From Archangium violaceum Cb vi76 (lineage in GTDB: Bacteria > Myxococcota > Myxococcia > Myxococcales > Myxococcaceae), in NCBI RefSeq assembly GCF_000733295.1, contig NZ_JPMI01000388.1:1-64000 (forward strand): DNA of 64,000 nt, written 5' to 3'. Under the pieces are notes generated by a model. That model saw only the letters and a program-made list of their open reading frames with translations. It was not told the DNA's origin and searched no databases. Positions within the stretch are counted from its first letter, which is position 1, and each line of letters starts with the position of its first letter. This document shows positions 40,158 through 48,954 of the stretch, one piece after another. The position numbers were made by a program, and so were the translations under genes.

Positions 40158-40745
40158 ATGAGATTCCCGAAGCTCTTCGAGCGCCTCGCGGCGCAGGTCT
40201 CCCTCCCCGCGGAGGAGTGGGAGAAGGCCGAGGCGCTGGCGTCGGAGCAGGTGCTGGCCAGACGCGAGCTCTTCCTCCAGCCCGGAGCGCCGTCGGACCG
40301 TTTCGCGCTGGTCCTCCAGGGCGTCTTCCGGGCCGTGCGCGTGTCGGCGAGCGGCGCCGAGTCCATCAAGGCGTTCCGCGCGGAGGGCGAGCTGATTGGC
40401 GCCTACGCGGAGATGCTGCAACGGCGGCCCTCGATGACGGCGATCGAAGCGCTCGAGCCGAGCCGCGTGCTGGTGTTCCGGACGAGAGACCTCGAGGAGC
40501 TCGAGCGGGGCCACGTGTGCTGGGAGCGGCTGGCGCGGCGGGTGGCGGAGTACCACTTCCTCCTCAAGGAGCGCCGCGAGCAGGAGTTCCTCGACCTGAC
40601 CGCGGAGGAGCGCCTGGTGCGGTTCTGGGAGGAGCACCCGCACCTGAAGGGCCGCGTCCCCCAGCGCGACGTGGCGGCCTATCTCGGCATCACCGAGGAG
40701 GCCCTGAGCCGCATCATGTCGCGTCGCCGCAAGCAGCGGGGGTGA
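40158..40745 (+). CDS. Crp/Fnr-family transcription regulator
   Basis: 195 residues. The N-terminal cyclic-nucleotide-binding-fold barrel (about 20-115) shows ELFLQPGAPSDRFALVLQGV and KAFRAEGELIGAYAEML; the phosphate-binding Arg/Ser pair of true cAMP-binding Crp is not conserved. The C-terminal winged helix (about 140-190) has VPQRDVAAYLGITEEALSRI, the recognition helix. No Fnr-type Cys cluster. Divergent from the sterol desaturase-like gene with only 66 bases between starts, so it likely controls that gene. Confidence 0.85.
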   Translation: MRFPKLFERLAAQVSLPAEEWEKAEALASEQVLARRELFLQPGAPSDRFALVLQGVFRAVRVSASGAESIKAFRAEGELIGAYAEMLQRRPSMTAIEALEPSRVLVFRTRDLEELERGHVCWERLARRVAEYHFLLKERREQEFLDLTAEERLVRFWEEHPHLKGRVPQRDVAAYLGITEEALSRIMSRRRKQRG

Positions 40746-40816
40746 GCCGGTTGCCAGGCGCCGGAGTCCAAGGCGGTTTTCCCGATCTCCAAAGAATAAA
40801 GAAAAACATCAGTCAC

Positions 40817-41038
40817 ATGACCCTTTCGGAGGCCAAACAGGCGGGAATCGTCATGTATGGAGATGCCTCGTTTTCCATCGACGCATACGCGGTGGAGCAC
40901 TTTCAAGGCTTCGCGCATTTCGTGGCCGCGGTGATTGTCGATGAAGCCCATGGCGTTCGACCTCGCCATGGTGTCGAACTGGTCGAGGTCGTCTATCTTA
41001 CGGAGGGCTGCTCTCGAGAGCATTGGCGAATACCCTAG
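40817..41038 (+). CDS. Doubtful small ORF in a lower-GC gap
   Basis: 73 residues (MTLSEAKQAGIVMYGDASFS to SREHWRIP). The stretch 40760-41190 has visibly lower GC than its surroundings, and this frame gives a moderately natural sequence. There is no clear ribosome site and no recognised family, and the opposite strand is also open. It may be a short transferred or decayed gene. Nothing else is visible in the 450 bases between the Crp/Fnr gene and the exported-protein gene at 41200. Confidence 0.2.
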   Translation: MTLSEAKQAGIVMYGDASFSIDAYAVEHFQGFAHFVAAVIVDEAHGVRPRHGVELVEVVYLTEGCSREHWRIP

Positions 41039-41199
41039 GTGTTGGGTGTGAGCCACTGGTGGTGAAGAACACCTTGTCTCATCTGGCCGGCCGATACAGA
41101 TATACGTGCAGCCGCAGACGTGGGGCTGGAACCTCCGCCAGCCTGTTCTCTCATTCACCCCAGAGTGACTGACAGCGGCTCTTGAAAGGAAGCCATTCG

Positions 41200-41778
41200 A
41201 TGAGAGCAACGATTATCGCTGGCATTTCCCTGGCCTCCTTGCTGGCGAGTTCCGCCCTGGCGGGGACCGAGGCCGATGAAGCAGCGGCCGAGGCCGAGCA
41301 GTCGGCGCAGCGCGCTGAGGGAGCGGGCGAAATCTCCACGCTGCAGGGGAGCGGTCCGTTCAATACCATCCAGGACATCAAGAACTACGACGCGGCCACC
41401 CAGGGCTCAGCGCGCAAAGTGACCTTCGTGGACGGCAAGGTGGTGCAGGATCTGCTCGGCTTCGGTCCGGCCGAGAGCACGGAGTACTTCTTCTGCAGTG
41501 GCGAGAATAAGTATCGCCTTCAGTGCTGGAATCCCTACTCGCGGGCTTCGTACTGGGACGGTTCGCTGCTCTCGCTCTTCCCGGGCGCGGACACGCGGAT
41601 CTACGTCGATGGCTCGCTCTACCGGTGGAACACGGGGGCCTGGGGACAGACGGTCTACATCACGACCTGCTACGGCGATAGCAACTCGGCGATGAGGGTG
41701 CCGTACAGGTACTACCGCGTGACGTTCTGGCAGACCCTATCGGGCACGCTCATCAACCGCACCTGCTCTACGCCGTAA
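41200..41778 (+). CDS. Small exported protein of unknown function
   Basis: 192 residues from ATG 41200, with GAAAGGAAG upstream. Signal peptide to about residue 21 (TIIAGISLASLLASSALA). An Ala/Glu-rich stretch follows (TEADEAAAEAEQSAQRAEGA), then a compact domain with four Cys (FFCSG, LQCWN, TTCYG, NRTCSTP) that could make two disulfides, and many Tyr/Trp (YRYYRVTFW). No family recognised. It stands alone; codon use is normal for the window apart from its upstream low-GC flank. Confidence 0.65.
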   Translation: MRATIIAGISLASLLASSALAGTEADEAAAEAEQSAQRAEGAGEISTLQGSGPFNTIQDIKNYDAATQGSARKVTFVDGKVVQDLLGFGPAESTEYFFCSGENKYRLQCWNPYSRASYWDGSLLSLFPGADTRIYVDGSLYRWNTGAWGQTVYITTCYGDSNSAMRVPYRYYRVTFWQTLSGTLINRTCSTP

Positions 41779-41808
41779 GCGCCACGTCTCAGTCATGGTT
41801 GAGCGCCT

Positions 41809-42150
41809 TCAGCGGCCTCGCTGAGCCCGGAACCACGCGGCGTAGGGCGTGTTCTCCACGCGGCGGCGGTTGAAGTCCGGGCTGCCGTCCGTCCACCACG
41901 GCGGCCCCCTCTCCCCGAGTGCCACCTTCGCCAGGTGCACCCGCGCTCGGGCTTTCCGCTCCGCCTCCGCGTCATGTGCCCGGAGTGCCAGGCCCACGTC
42001 CCGCCTCGCGTGCATCAGCGCTTCCACCAACAGCGCTCGCTGTTTCTGTCCGAGCGTCGGGTTCGAGCGCCTCCAGAGCTGCCCGTCCACCACGATGTAA
42101 CGGCCATCCGGCGTGGTGAGCGGCGCGGTTTTCGTCGTGGGGCTCAACAT
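41809..42150 (-). CDS. Conserved small protein of unknown function
   Basis: 113 residues. It has the widespread pattern DGRYIVVDGQLWRRSNPTL, LVEALMHARRDV, then RVHLAKVALGERGPPWWTDG and DFNRRRVENTPYAAWF. Proteins with this pattern occur in many proteobacteria, always about 100 residues and without assigned function. No signal peptide or membrane helix, so cytoplasmic. The start overlaps the stop region of the upstream DUF2314 gene by seven bases, so they are co-transcribed. Confidence 0.75.
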   Translation of the reverse strand: MLSPTTKTAPLTTPDGRYIVVDGQLWRRSNPTLGQKQRALLVEALMHARRDVGLALRAHDAEAERKARARVHLAKVALGERGPPWWTDGSPDFNRRRVENTPYAAWFRAQRGR

Positions 42151-43514
42151 CCCTCTTTGCGGCGCATGAGGATGCGGCTGCTCTGCCCGCCCTCGTGGGT
42201 GCCGTTGGGGCGCTTATACAGGTAGTCGCTCACGTCCTGCAGCGGGACGTTCACCGTCCTCGCCTTGAACGGCAAGTTGACCAGCCTGCCGCGCAGTTTG
42301 TCATTCTCCCACCCGGTGACCTCGAACCACAGCTGCTCGGAGCCGCCGTCATCGGTGCGGAAGCTCGCCCTGACCTCCAGCCTCTCGGGAGGCTGAAGCC
42401 CTTTCTCCACGCGGGGCTTCAGCTCGTCGAGCCGCAGGCGGGCCTTGCGCGCTACCTCCGCCAGCTCGGGGTCTTCCGGTTTGACGCCCATGAGGGAGAC
42501 GGGCCTCTTGCCAAAGAGTGTGTCGAGCGCCGCCTGGTGCCGCTCGTGCGCCGTGCCGCTGCCCGGGAAGACAATCTCCAGCAGGTGTTTCTGGGGGCCT
42601 GCCTTGCCGTGCCTGGCCTCGAGGGCCCGCAGCTTCATGTTCATGTTGCGGCGCGCCCCCTCCGCCATCATCTCCTCGAGCAGGCACTTCACCCTGGCGT
42701 CCTTCAAGCGCGCCAGGTCCACGTTCAGGGTCCCGTCCTTGGACAGCTCGAGGCCCTCGGCCAGGAGCTGCGCGACAACGCCAACGAGCATCCCCATGTC
42801 CTTGAGCATCGAACTCGGCACCTGCTCCACGACCAGGTCCGGCAGGCCGAGCTTCACCATCCCGCTCGTGGTGACGCGCCGGCTCTCGCCCTCGCCGTGC
42901 ACGTCGACGGTGATGTGCGCCGGCACGGCGGGTACCCCGCCGCTCCAGCGGTCCAGCCGCTCCTTCTTCCAGCACAGGGGCGAGTAGTAGTCGCGCGTCG
43001 ATATGTCCCACAGGATGCCCTCATGCTCGACGGCGAGCTGGTGGGCGAAGCGTGTGGCCGCCAGGAGCGCCTCGTTCCGCCGGGCGAACGGCACGTGGAA
43101 GGTCAGCGCCGTGGCGTGCCTCGCTCCGAGCAGGCGCTTGCGCTCCTCCGCATTCAGCCTCTGGCCCCAGACGTCCAGAACCGCATCGTCGGTGGGGATG
43201 AGCCCCTCCGAGGGCACTGTCTTGAACTCCACCGCGGGCCGCGGTGCCTCGGGCTTCCTCGCTCCGGCGAGTTCCTCGTACTGCGACGTCAGCAGCTCGC
43301 GCGCCTCGGCCACCACGTCCCCTTTCGGCGGCGTGGGGTGGAAGAGCATGAAGGTGTAGATGAGGGTGATGTCCTCGTTGTGGAGTCGTGGGGCCGGGGA
43401 GGCCGTGCTGGCGGCAGGTGGTGTCGCCTTCCCGGCCGCGTGGGCCCCGGAGACCAGGCACAGCAGCAGGCCGCCGAGCAGCCGTGCCACGATGGACATG
43501 CGAGGGAAGGTCAT
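42144..43514 (-). CDS. Exported protein with C-terminal DUF2314-like domain
   Basis: 456 residues. Signal peptide to about residue 26 (LLGGLLLCLVSGAHA). The C-terminal 75 residues (SEQLWFEVTGWENDKLRGRL, VNLPFKARTVNVPLQDVSDY) match DUF2314, a domain that also occurs in imprinting/immunity-type small proteins and has no known activity. The middle is alpha/beta with a possible Cys pair (PLCWKKE, KCLLEEM). Overlaps the 113-residue gene, suggesting a two-gene operon. Confidence 0.65.
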   Translation of the reverse strand: MTFPRMSIVARLLGGLLLCLVSGAHAAGKATPPAASTASPAPRLHNEDITLIYTFMLFHPTPPKGDVVAEARELLTSQYEELAGARKPEAPRPAVEFKTVPSEGLIPTDDAVLDVWGQRLNAEERKRLLGARHATALTFHVPFARRNEALLAATRFAHQLAVEHEGILWDISTRDYYSPLCWKKERLDRWSGGVPAVPAHITVDVHGEGESRRVTTSGMVKLGLPDLVVEQVPSSMLKDMGMLVGVVAQLLAEGLELSKDGTLNVDLARLKDARVKCLLEEMMAEGARRNMNMKLRALEARHGKAGPQKHLLEIVFPGSGTAHERHQAALDTLFGKRPVSLMGVKPEDPELAEVARKARLRLDELKPRVEKGLQPPERLEVRASFRTDDGGSEQLWFEVTGWENDKLRGRLVNLPFKARTVNVPLQDVSDYLYKRPNGTHEGGQSSRILMRRKEGC

Positions 43515-43633
43515 GGAGGGACTCCAGGGCGCGATGCGTGGAGAGGGCTTGCGTGCACGGACACTGAATGGTCACGGGGCGTCCCCCAGGTTGTCCCCGG
43601 GACGCGCCCCGTGTGGAATCAGGGATGCCCGAT

Positions 43634-43668
43634 ACCCTCACCCCGTCCCTCTCCCGGGGGGAGAGGGG
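43634..43668 (-). repeat. REP-like palindromic repeat, copy 2
   Basis: Read on the minus strand: CCCCTCTCCC, then GGGAGAGGGAC and GGGGTGAGGG. It lies 43 bases after the glnA stop, in the direction of glnA transcription. Confidence 0.7.
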
Positions 43669-43711
43669 AAGTGGGCTCCGTGGGGAGCAAGGGGCTCGGG
43701 TGGATACCGGC

Positions 43712-45133
43712 TCAGATGTCGAAGTAGAGCTGGTACTCCATCGGGTGCGGACGCAGGCGGATGGCGTCCACCTCCTTCTGCTTCTGCTCGATCCAGCTCG
43801 TGAGCGAGTCCTCGCTGAACACGTCCCCCTTCAGCAGGAACTTGTGGTCCTTCTTCAGGCAGTCCAGCGCCTCCTCCAGCGAGCCCGGCATCTTCGGCAC
43901 GTCCTTGAGCTCCTCCGGCGACAGCCCGTAGATGTCCTTGTCCAGCGGCTCGCCCGGATCGATCTTGTTCTCGATTCCGTCCAGCCCCGCCATCAGCTGC
44001 GCCGCGAACGCCAGGTACGGGTTGCAGCTCGGATCCGGCGAGCGGAACTCCAGCCGCTTCGCCTTCGGGCTCGCGCTGAACATCGGAATCCGGATGGACG
44101 CGCTCCGGTTGCGGCTCGAGTACGCCAGGTTCACCGGCGCCTCGTACCCAGGCACCAACCGCTTGTACGAGTTGTTCGTCGGGTTGCAGATGGCCGCCAG
44201 CGCCCTCGCGTGCTTCAGGATGCCGCCCATGTAGTGCAGCGCCATCTCGCTCATGCCCGCGTAGCCCTCGCCCGCGAACAGCGGCTTGCCTCCCTTCCAC
44301 AACGATTGGTGCGTGTGCATGCCGCTCCCATTGTCCCCGTACAGGGGCTTGGGCATGAACGTCACCGTCTTGCCGTGCCGCGCCGCCACGTTCTTCAGCA
44401 CGTACTTGAACCACATCAGGTTGTCCGCCGTCTTCACCAGCGTGTCGAAGCGGAAGTCGATCTCCGACTGGCCCGCCGTCGCCACCTCGTGGTGCTGGCG
44501 CTCCACCGTGATTCCCACCTCACCCAGAATCCGGCACATCTCGTCACGGATGTCGTTGTGCGCGTCCGTGGGCATCACCGCGTTGTAGCCGTCCTTGAAG
44601 CCCGGCTTGTAACCCAGGTTGCCGCCCGGCTCCTCGCGCCCCGTGTTCCACGCGCCCTCGATGGAGTCCACCTCGAAGAACATGTGGTGCGGCTCCGTGC
44701 TGTAGCGCACCCCGTCGAAGATGAAGAACTCGGCCTCCGGCCCGAAGTACGCCGTGTCCGCCAGGCCCGTGCTCCTGAGGTACTTCTCCGCGCGCGCCGC
44801 GATGTTGCGCGGATCCCTCATGTACTGCTCCTTCGTGATGGGATCGCTCACGTTGCACAGCAGCACCAGCGTGGGCGTCTGCGTGAAGGGATCCATCACC
44901 GCCGTGTTCGGGTCCGGCATCACCAGCATGTCCGAGTTGTGGATCTCCAACCAACCCTTGATGGACGAGCCGTCGAAGCCCAGGCCCTCCTCGAAGATGC
45001 CCTCGGTCAGCTCGTGCATCGGCACCGCGAAGTGGCGCCAGCGGCCAATGAAGTCGATGAAGCGCAGGCTCACCATCTGCGTGCCGTGCTCCTTCGCGTA
45101 CGAGAGCACGTCCTTCGCCGTCTTGTTCGTCAT
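43712..45133 (-). CDS. glnA: Type I glutamine synthetase
   Basis: 473 residues, the normal GSI length. It forms glutamine from glutamate, ammonia and ATP as a dodecamer in the cytoplasm. Diagnostic segments: [17 protein letters not shown] near residue 53, [12 protein letters not shown], the ATP/Mg site [33 protein letters not shown] and RSASIRIP. Near residue 400 the adenylylation loop [11 protein letters not shown] retains the Tyr of the beta subtype, so covalent control by GlnE is likely. Monocistronic, with a large inverted repeat upstream. Confidence 0.97.
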   Translation of the reverse strand: MTNKTAKDVLSYAKEHGTQMVSLRFIDFIGRWRHFAVPMHELTEGIFEEGLGFDGSSIKGWLEIHNSDMLVMPDPNTAVMDPFTQTPTLVLLCNVSDPITKEQYMRDPRNIAARAEKYLRSTGLADTAYFGPEAEFFIFDGVRYSTEPHHMFFEVDSIEGAWNTGREEPGGNLGYKPGFKDGYNAVMPTDAHNDIRDEMCRILGEVGITVERQHHEVATAGQSEIDFRFDTLVKTADNLMWFKYVLKNVAARHGKTVTFMPKPLYGDNGSGMHTHQSLWKGGKPLFAGEGYAGMSEMALHYMGGILKHARALAAICNPTNNSYKRLVPGYEAPVNLAYSSRNRSASIRIPMFSASPKAKRLEFRSPDPSCNPYLAFAAQLMAGLDGIENKIDPGEPLDKDIYGLSPEELKDVPKMPGSLEEALDCLKKDHKFLLKGDVFSEDSLTSWIEQKQKEVDAIRLRPHPMEYQLYFDI

Positions 45134-45245
45134 AGGGGGCGCTGTCCTTTTTCCGCCGGGTGGTACTCCCAGTGCGCCGCGGACACTAGGAACGAGCCCC
45201 TCCAGAGGAAAGAGCCACGTGCGCGGGGCGTGACACTCCGCCCTC

Positions 45246-45294
45246 GCCCGAGTCAGTGCGCGGGGGTGTCACGTCAAAGTGACGACACTCGGGC
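45246..45294. promoter_or_regulatory. Nested inverted repeat upstream of glnA
   Basis: Outer arms GCCCGAGT and ACTCGGGC (8 bp, perfect), with inner GTCAC-GTCAAA-GTGAC. It sits between the glnA start (45133) and the stop of the EamA gene (45324), both minus-strand. It could act as a 3'-end hairpin for the transporter or as an operator for glnA. No T run follows. No sigma54-type site was seen. Confidence 0.4.
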
Positions 45295-45323
45295 TTGACG
45301 CCGGGCCCGTCTGGGCGGGGTTT

Positions 45324-46244
45324 TCAGCGCTTCGCGCGGGTGAGCAGCACCACCGAGCCGAGGATGGCGCCCATGGCGAGCATCCCCCAGGTGCTCAGCG
45401 ACTCGCCCGCGAGGAAGGTGCCCAGCAGCACCGCCACCATCGGGTTGACGTAGGCATAGCTGGTGGCGAGCGCCGGCCGCGCGTTGCGCAACAGGTAGCC
45501 ATAGGCGCTGAAGGCCACCAGCGAGCCGAAGAACACCAGGTAGAAGAAGGCGCTGAGGGCACGCGGCTCGGGCACGGCGGTGAGGCGCTCGCCGAGCAGG
45601 AAGCTGATGAGCAGGAAGAGGGCGCCACCCGTGAGCATCTGCGTGGCGGTGGACATGAGCCCCTGGGCCATGGGCAGCTTGCGCGACCAGATGGAGCCGA
45701 ACGCCCACGTGATGGGGCCCAGCAGCAGCGCGAAGGCCGCCCACGCGTTGCCGCTCATGTCGCTGCCGAGGTTGAGCAGGATGAGGCCGCAGAAGCCGAT
45801 GGCCAGGCCCCAACGCTCGGCGCGTCCCGGCCACTGGCCGAACAGTCCACCGAAGAGCGCCGCCCACAAGGGCACGCTGCCCACCACGAGCGCCGCCACG
45901 CCCGAGGGCACGTACTGCTGCGCGAACACCACGCTGCCGTTGCCCATCACCAGCAGCAGCGTGCCGATGAGCGCCCCCGCTCCCCACTCGCGCGCCGAGG
46001 GGTTGGCGTACCCGCGCACCCGCAGCACCGTGTAGAGGATGAGGCCCGCCAGCAGGAAGCGCAGGCCCGCCATGAGGAAGGGCGGGAAGCCCCCCTGCAA
46101 CGCCCAGCGGATGGCCAGGTACGTCGAGCCCCAGACGACGTAGAGCGCGAAGAGGCAGAACAGCAGCATCCCGCGGTGGGGGTCCGCGGGGGTGGACTCC
46201 GCGGGCAGCGCCGCGGCGGGAATCGAAGAGGTGGCGGAGGACAC
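45324..46244 (-). CDS. EamA-family drug/metabolite exporter, YedA-like
   Basis: 306 residues and ten transmembrane helices formed by two EamA repeats. The first begins ALYVVWGSTYLAIRWAL and the second GPITWAFGSIWSRKL; AYVNPMVAVLLGTFLAGE near the end is the conserved last-but-one helix pair. The length and PP-F/MAGLRFLLAG pattern match YedA-type exporters of the inner membrane; the substrate is unknown. Same strand as glnA but separated from it by 190 bases with an inverted repeat. Confidence 0.88.
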   Translation of the reverse strand: MSSATSSIPAAALPAESTPADPHRGMLLFCLFALYVVWGSTYLAIRWALQGGFPPFLMAGLRFLLAGLILYTVLRVRGYANPSAREWGAGALIGTLLLVMGNGSVVFAQQYVPSGVAALVVGSVPLWAALFGGLFGQWPGRAERWGLAIGFCGLILLNLGSDMSGNAWAAFALLLGPITWAFGSIWSRKLPMAQGLMSTATQMLTGGALFLLISFLLGERLTAVPEPRALSAFFYLVFFGSLVAFSAYGYLLRNARPALATSYAYVNPMVAVLLGTFLAGESLSTWGMLAMGAILGSVVLLTRAKR

Positions 46245-46430
46245 GGCGCCGCGCTTTTAACGCCGTGCCTTCTGCCCGGCGATGTAATTCCTCGGCCTAC
46301 CCTGCGGGGCATTGCTCGGCTGCCTGCCTCACATCCGCCGCCGCGCGCGTCAGTTGCGTGACACCCGTGCCCGGAGGGCGATGGAGACGCGCGCGGGGCG
46401 CTCTCTACGGTGGCGGGGGAGGAGAGAACC

Positions 46431-47633
46431 GTGAGCGGAACCCGGACGGACTGGCGGGCGTGGCTCGCCTGCGTGGCGATGGTGCTGGCGGGTTGTACGT
46501 GCTCCAAGCATCCCGGCGAGGAAGGCACGGGAGGCGCCGGAGCGCCCGAGCCCCTGGGCCAGGACTCCATGCGGCGCGAGGACGAGGAGATCGTCCTGGA
46601 GGTGCTCGACGTCTCCGTGGGCGGCGAGGGCGCGGAGGCCTCGCGCACCTCCTTCGTCACGGGCGAGCCCATCACCGCGCGCGGCCGGGTGCGCAACGCG
46701 GAGGAGTTGGAGCCGCGCATCCAGTGGAGCCTCCAGCCGGTGGGGGCCCACACCGGGCCCGCCACGCCGGCCTCGAAGGAGGGGGCCGAGGCCGTCTTCA
46801 AGGCCAGCTCGCGCGTGGGCACCCGGGGCAACCGTGAGCCCAACCCGCCGCTGGAGTACGAGCTGGTGGCCTCGCTGTCCATGGAGGACGGGGAGCGGCT
46901 CGAGGTCCGCCTGCCCCCCACCACCTTCCTCCGCCAGGAGGAGGACGACGTGCTGCGGCAGGAGTACCTGGACTTCGGCACGCGCTTCCAGCCGGGCCGC
47001 GACCACATCTCCATTCCGGGCCGCCCCAGCCTCAACACCGGCAACTACACCGTCATCGCCGAGTCCGAGGCCGGTGGGCTCTCGCGCCTGTTGGACCAGA
47101 TGGAGGAGCGGTTCCAGGCGCTCCTCCACAACGACGTGCAGGAGAAACCGGTGGGCACGCGCGGCCTGACGCCGAAGACGGTGGTGGTGTCGCCCGGTGC
47201 ACCCATCCTCACCGTGGGCGCGCTCGGGGACACGGATCCCCAGGGGGATGATGTCTGCTCGGGCCCCCTCGTGGGCGGACGGTGCGCCGGCTCCATCCTC
47301 GCCGGGCCCAATGGCATCGCCGACACACGCGCCAACAACCGCGAGACGAAGGTGAAGCTGGAGGACTTCGTCAGCAGCGCCTTCCGCAACCCGCAGCGCA
47401 ACCGCGCCGCCGGCTCCGCCACCATCAACAGCCGCCACACCCGCGGCAGCGCGCTGGACATCGACCCGCGCCGCATGCCCATCCCCGGCAAGACGCCGCA
47501 GCAGTTGATGTGCATCGTCGAGGCCGCCGGAGACGCCGTCGTCGGCGAGCGCGACTCCTTCACCGAGCGCGGCGCCACCCTCTTCCTCGCGTGCGACAGC
47601 CCGGCCGCCGACCACGTCCATGTCCAGCGCTGA
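46431..47633 (+). CDS. Lipoprotein with M15-type peptidase-like C-terminal domain
   Basis: 400 residues from the GTG at 46431, which has GGAGGAG seven bases upstream; the upstream GTG at 46410 lacks one. Lipobox VLAGC (Cys22). The C-terminal part carries SRHTRGSALDIDPRR and ends DHVHVQR, matching the zinc ligands of D-Ala-D-Ala carboxypeptidase/endolysin-like M15 enzymes (Ser-x-His-x3-Gly-x-Ala-x-Asp and Asp-His-x-His). The N-terminal 200 residues are beta-rich. It may trim peptidoglycan peptides. A TPR-protein gene follows after 16 bases. Confidence 0.65.
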   Translation: MSGTRTDWRAWLACVAMVLAGCTCSKHPGEEGTGGAGAPEPLGQDSMRREDEEIVLEVLDVSVGGEGAEASRTSFVTGEPITARGRVRNAEELEPRIQWSLQPVGAHTGPATPASKEGAEAVFKASSRVGTRGNREPNPPLEYELVASLSMEDGERLEVRLPPTTFLRQEEDDVLRQEYLDFGTRFQPGRDHISIPGRPSLNTGNYTVIAESEAGGLSRLLDQMEERFQALLHNDVQEKPVGTRGLTPKTVVVSPGAPILTVGALGDTDPQGDDVCSGPLVGGRCAGSILAGPNGIADTRANNRETKVKLEDFVSSAFRNPQRNRAAGSATINSRHTRGSALDIDPRRMPIPGKTPQQLMCIVEAAGDAVVGERDSFTERGATLFLACDSPAADHVHVQR

Positions 47634-47649
47634 GGCCCGGAAAGGAAAC

Positions 47650-48792
47650 ATGCCCATGGCTTCCCCCCGCTTCCGTCTCCTCGCCTGTTGTGTGCTCCTG
47701 TCCTCCGCGGCGTGGGCCCAGCGGCCTGCCCCTCCCGCGCCCGCTCCGGCACGGCCCTCCGCCGTCGCGCCCGCCGCGCGCTACGAGCCCGCTCCCCCCT
47801 CCGCGGCCGCCCGGGAGGCGCTGCGGCTCTACGAGCGGGGCTGCCAGGCCGAGGACTTCGACGACACCTCGTGCGACCAGGCCGTGCGCCAGCTCGAGGC
47901 CGTCGTGCGCGAGGACCCGCGCCAGCTCGACGCGCGGCTCGCGCTCGCGGAGGCCGTCTGGAACCAGGCCTTCCGCCAGCGCGAGGGCTCTCCCGAGCGT
48001 GACCGCCTCCGCCAGCGCTCGCTCGAGCTCTACCAGCAACTGGTGGACCTGGGCGTCCCGGATGCCCGGCCCTACTACGGGCTCAGCGTCCTCACGCGCG
48101 ACCCGGACACCCGCCTCCGGCTGCTGCGCCGCACCCTGGAGCTCGCCCCGAAGCACCCCGAGGCCCACAAGGACCTGGCCGGGCTGCTGCTCACCCAGGG
48201 ACAGGTGGACGCGGCCGTGCGCGAGTACCGCACGCACCTCTCGGTCCGCCCCTACGAGGGCCGCGAGGACGCCCTGGACGACATCCAGTTCGCCGACCGG
48301 CTCGCCGCGGCCGGGCGCGTGCGCGAGGCCTCCCAGGTGTACGACGCCGTCTGGGACGCCACCGCCAACGAGCCCCGCTCCGAGCGCTGTCAGATCTTCA
48401 AGTCCGTGGACCTCGACCCCTACGAGCGCATCGGCGCCCGCTTCGCCCAGCAACTGCGTGGCATCCGGGCCGCCTGCACCGGCACGCCCCGCATGGAGGG
48501 CGCGATGGAGCTGGAGCGCCAGGGCCGGGACGCGGCCGCCATCCTGGAACTGGAGCGCCAGATCCAGGAGAACCCCGTGCCCGCGGAGCCCTACCTCGCG
48601 CTGCAGCGCCTCCACCTCAAGCAGGGCCGGGTGGACGAGGCGGCGGACGTCATGAGCCGCTACTTCCGCCAGGAGAAGGACCCCGAGGAGCGGTGCCGAC
48701 ACTTCCGGACACTGTCCCCCCGGACGACGCGCGCCCTGGAGCCCAGGCTTATGAATGAATTGGACCGTGCCTGTCGCGCCCGGCAGCCCTGA
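47650..48792 (+). CDS. Exported TPR-repeat protein
   Basis: 380 residues from ATG 47650 with CGGAAAGGAAAC upstream. Signal peptide (LLACCVLLSSAAWAQ), then a Pro/Ala linker and a helical array. TPR-type units are seen at ARLALAEAVWNQAFRQ, LYQQLVDLGVPDARPYYGL, RTLELAPKHPEAHKDLAGLL and LQRLHLKQGRVDEAADVM. Three pairs of Cys (CQAEDFDDTSC, CQIF, CTGT) may form disulfides. TPR proteins scaffold complexes; this one is probably periplasmic and co-transcribed with the M15-like lipoprotein gene. Confidence 0.75.
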   Translation: MPMASPRFRLLACCVLLSSAAWAQRPAPPAPAPARPSAVAPAARYEPAPPSAAAREALRLYERGCQAEDFDDTSCDQAVRQLEAVVREDPRQLDARLALAEAVWNQAFRQREGSPERDRLRQRSLELYQQLVDLGVPDARPYYGLSVLTRDPDTRLRLLRRTLELAPKHPEAHKDLAGLLLTQGQVDAAVREYRTHLSVRPYEGREDALDDIQFADRLAAAGRVREASQVYDAVWDATANEPRSERCQIFKSVDLDPYERIGARFAQQLRGIRAACTGTPRMEGAMELERQGRDAAAILELERQIQENPVPAEPYLALQRLHLKQGRVDEAADVMSRYFRQEKDPEERCRHFRTLSPRTTRALEPRLMNELDRACRARQP

Positions 48793-48954
48793 GCCGTGTG
48801 TGGACAGGTACGGGCGGCCGAGGGGGCTTCCTCGCCCGCTCGCCAGGCGGGCGGGGATTGAACCGTCCCCTCCACCTTCTTAATGTTTCAGGGCATTCTC
48901 GACGTCTTCCCCCAGTCCGGGTGAAGCGTCGTCGTTGGGGAGTGTGAGCCAAGG

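Noticed and set aside
40817..41038. Opposite-strand frame (176 codons, 40679-41209) across the low-GC gap
   Set aside because: It runs through the 3' end of the Crp/Fnr gene and the 5' region of the next gene, and has no ribosome site or family resemblance.
48834..48852. Hairpin GCCCGC/GCGGGC after the TPR-protein gene as a terminator
   Set aside because: Only 6 bp and no T run; expected by chance at this GC.
48793..48954. Search for a CIRCE operator upstream of hrcA
   Set aside because: No inverted repeat resembling TTAGCACTC/GAGTGCTAA was found.
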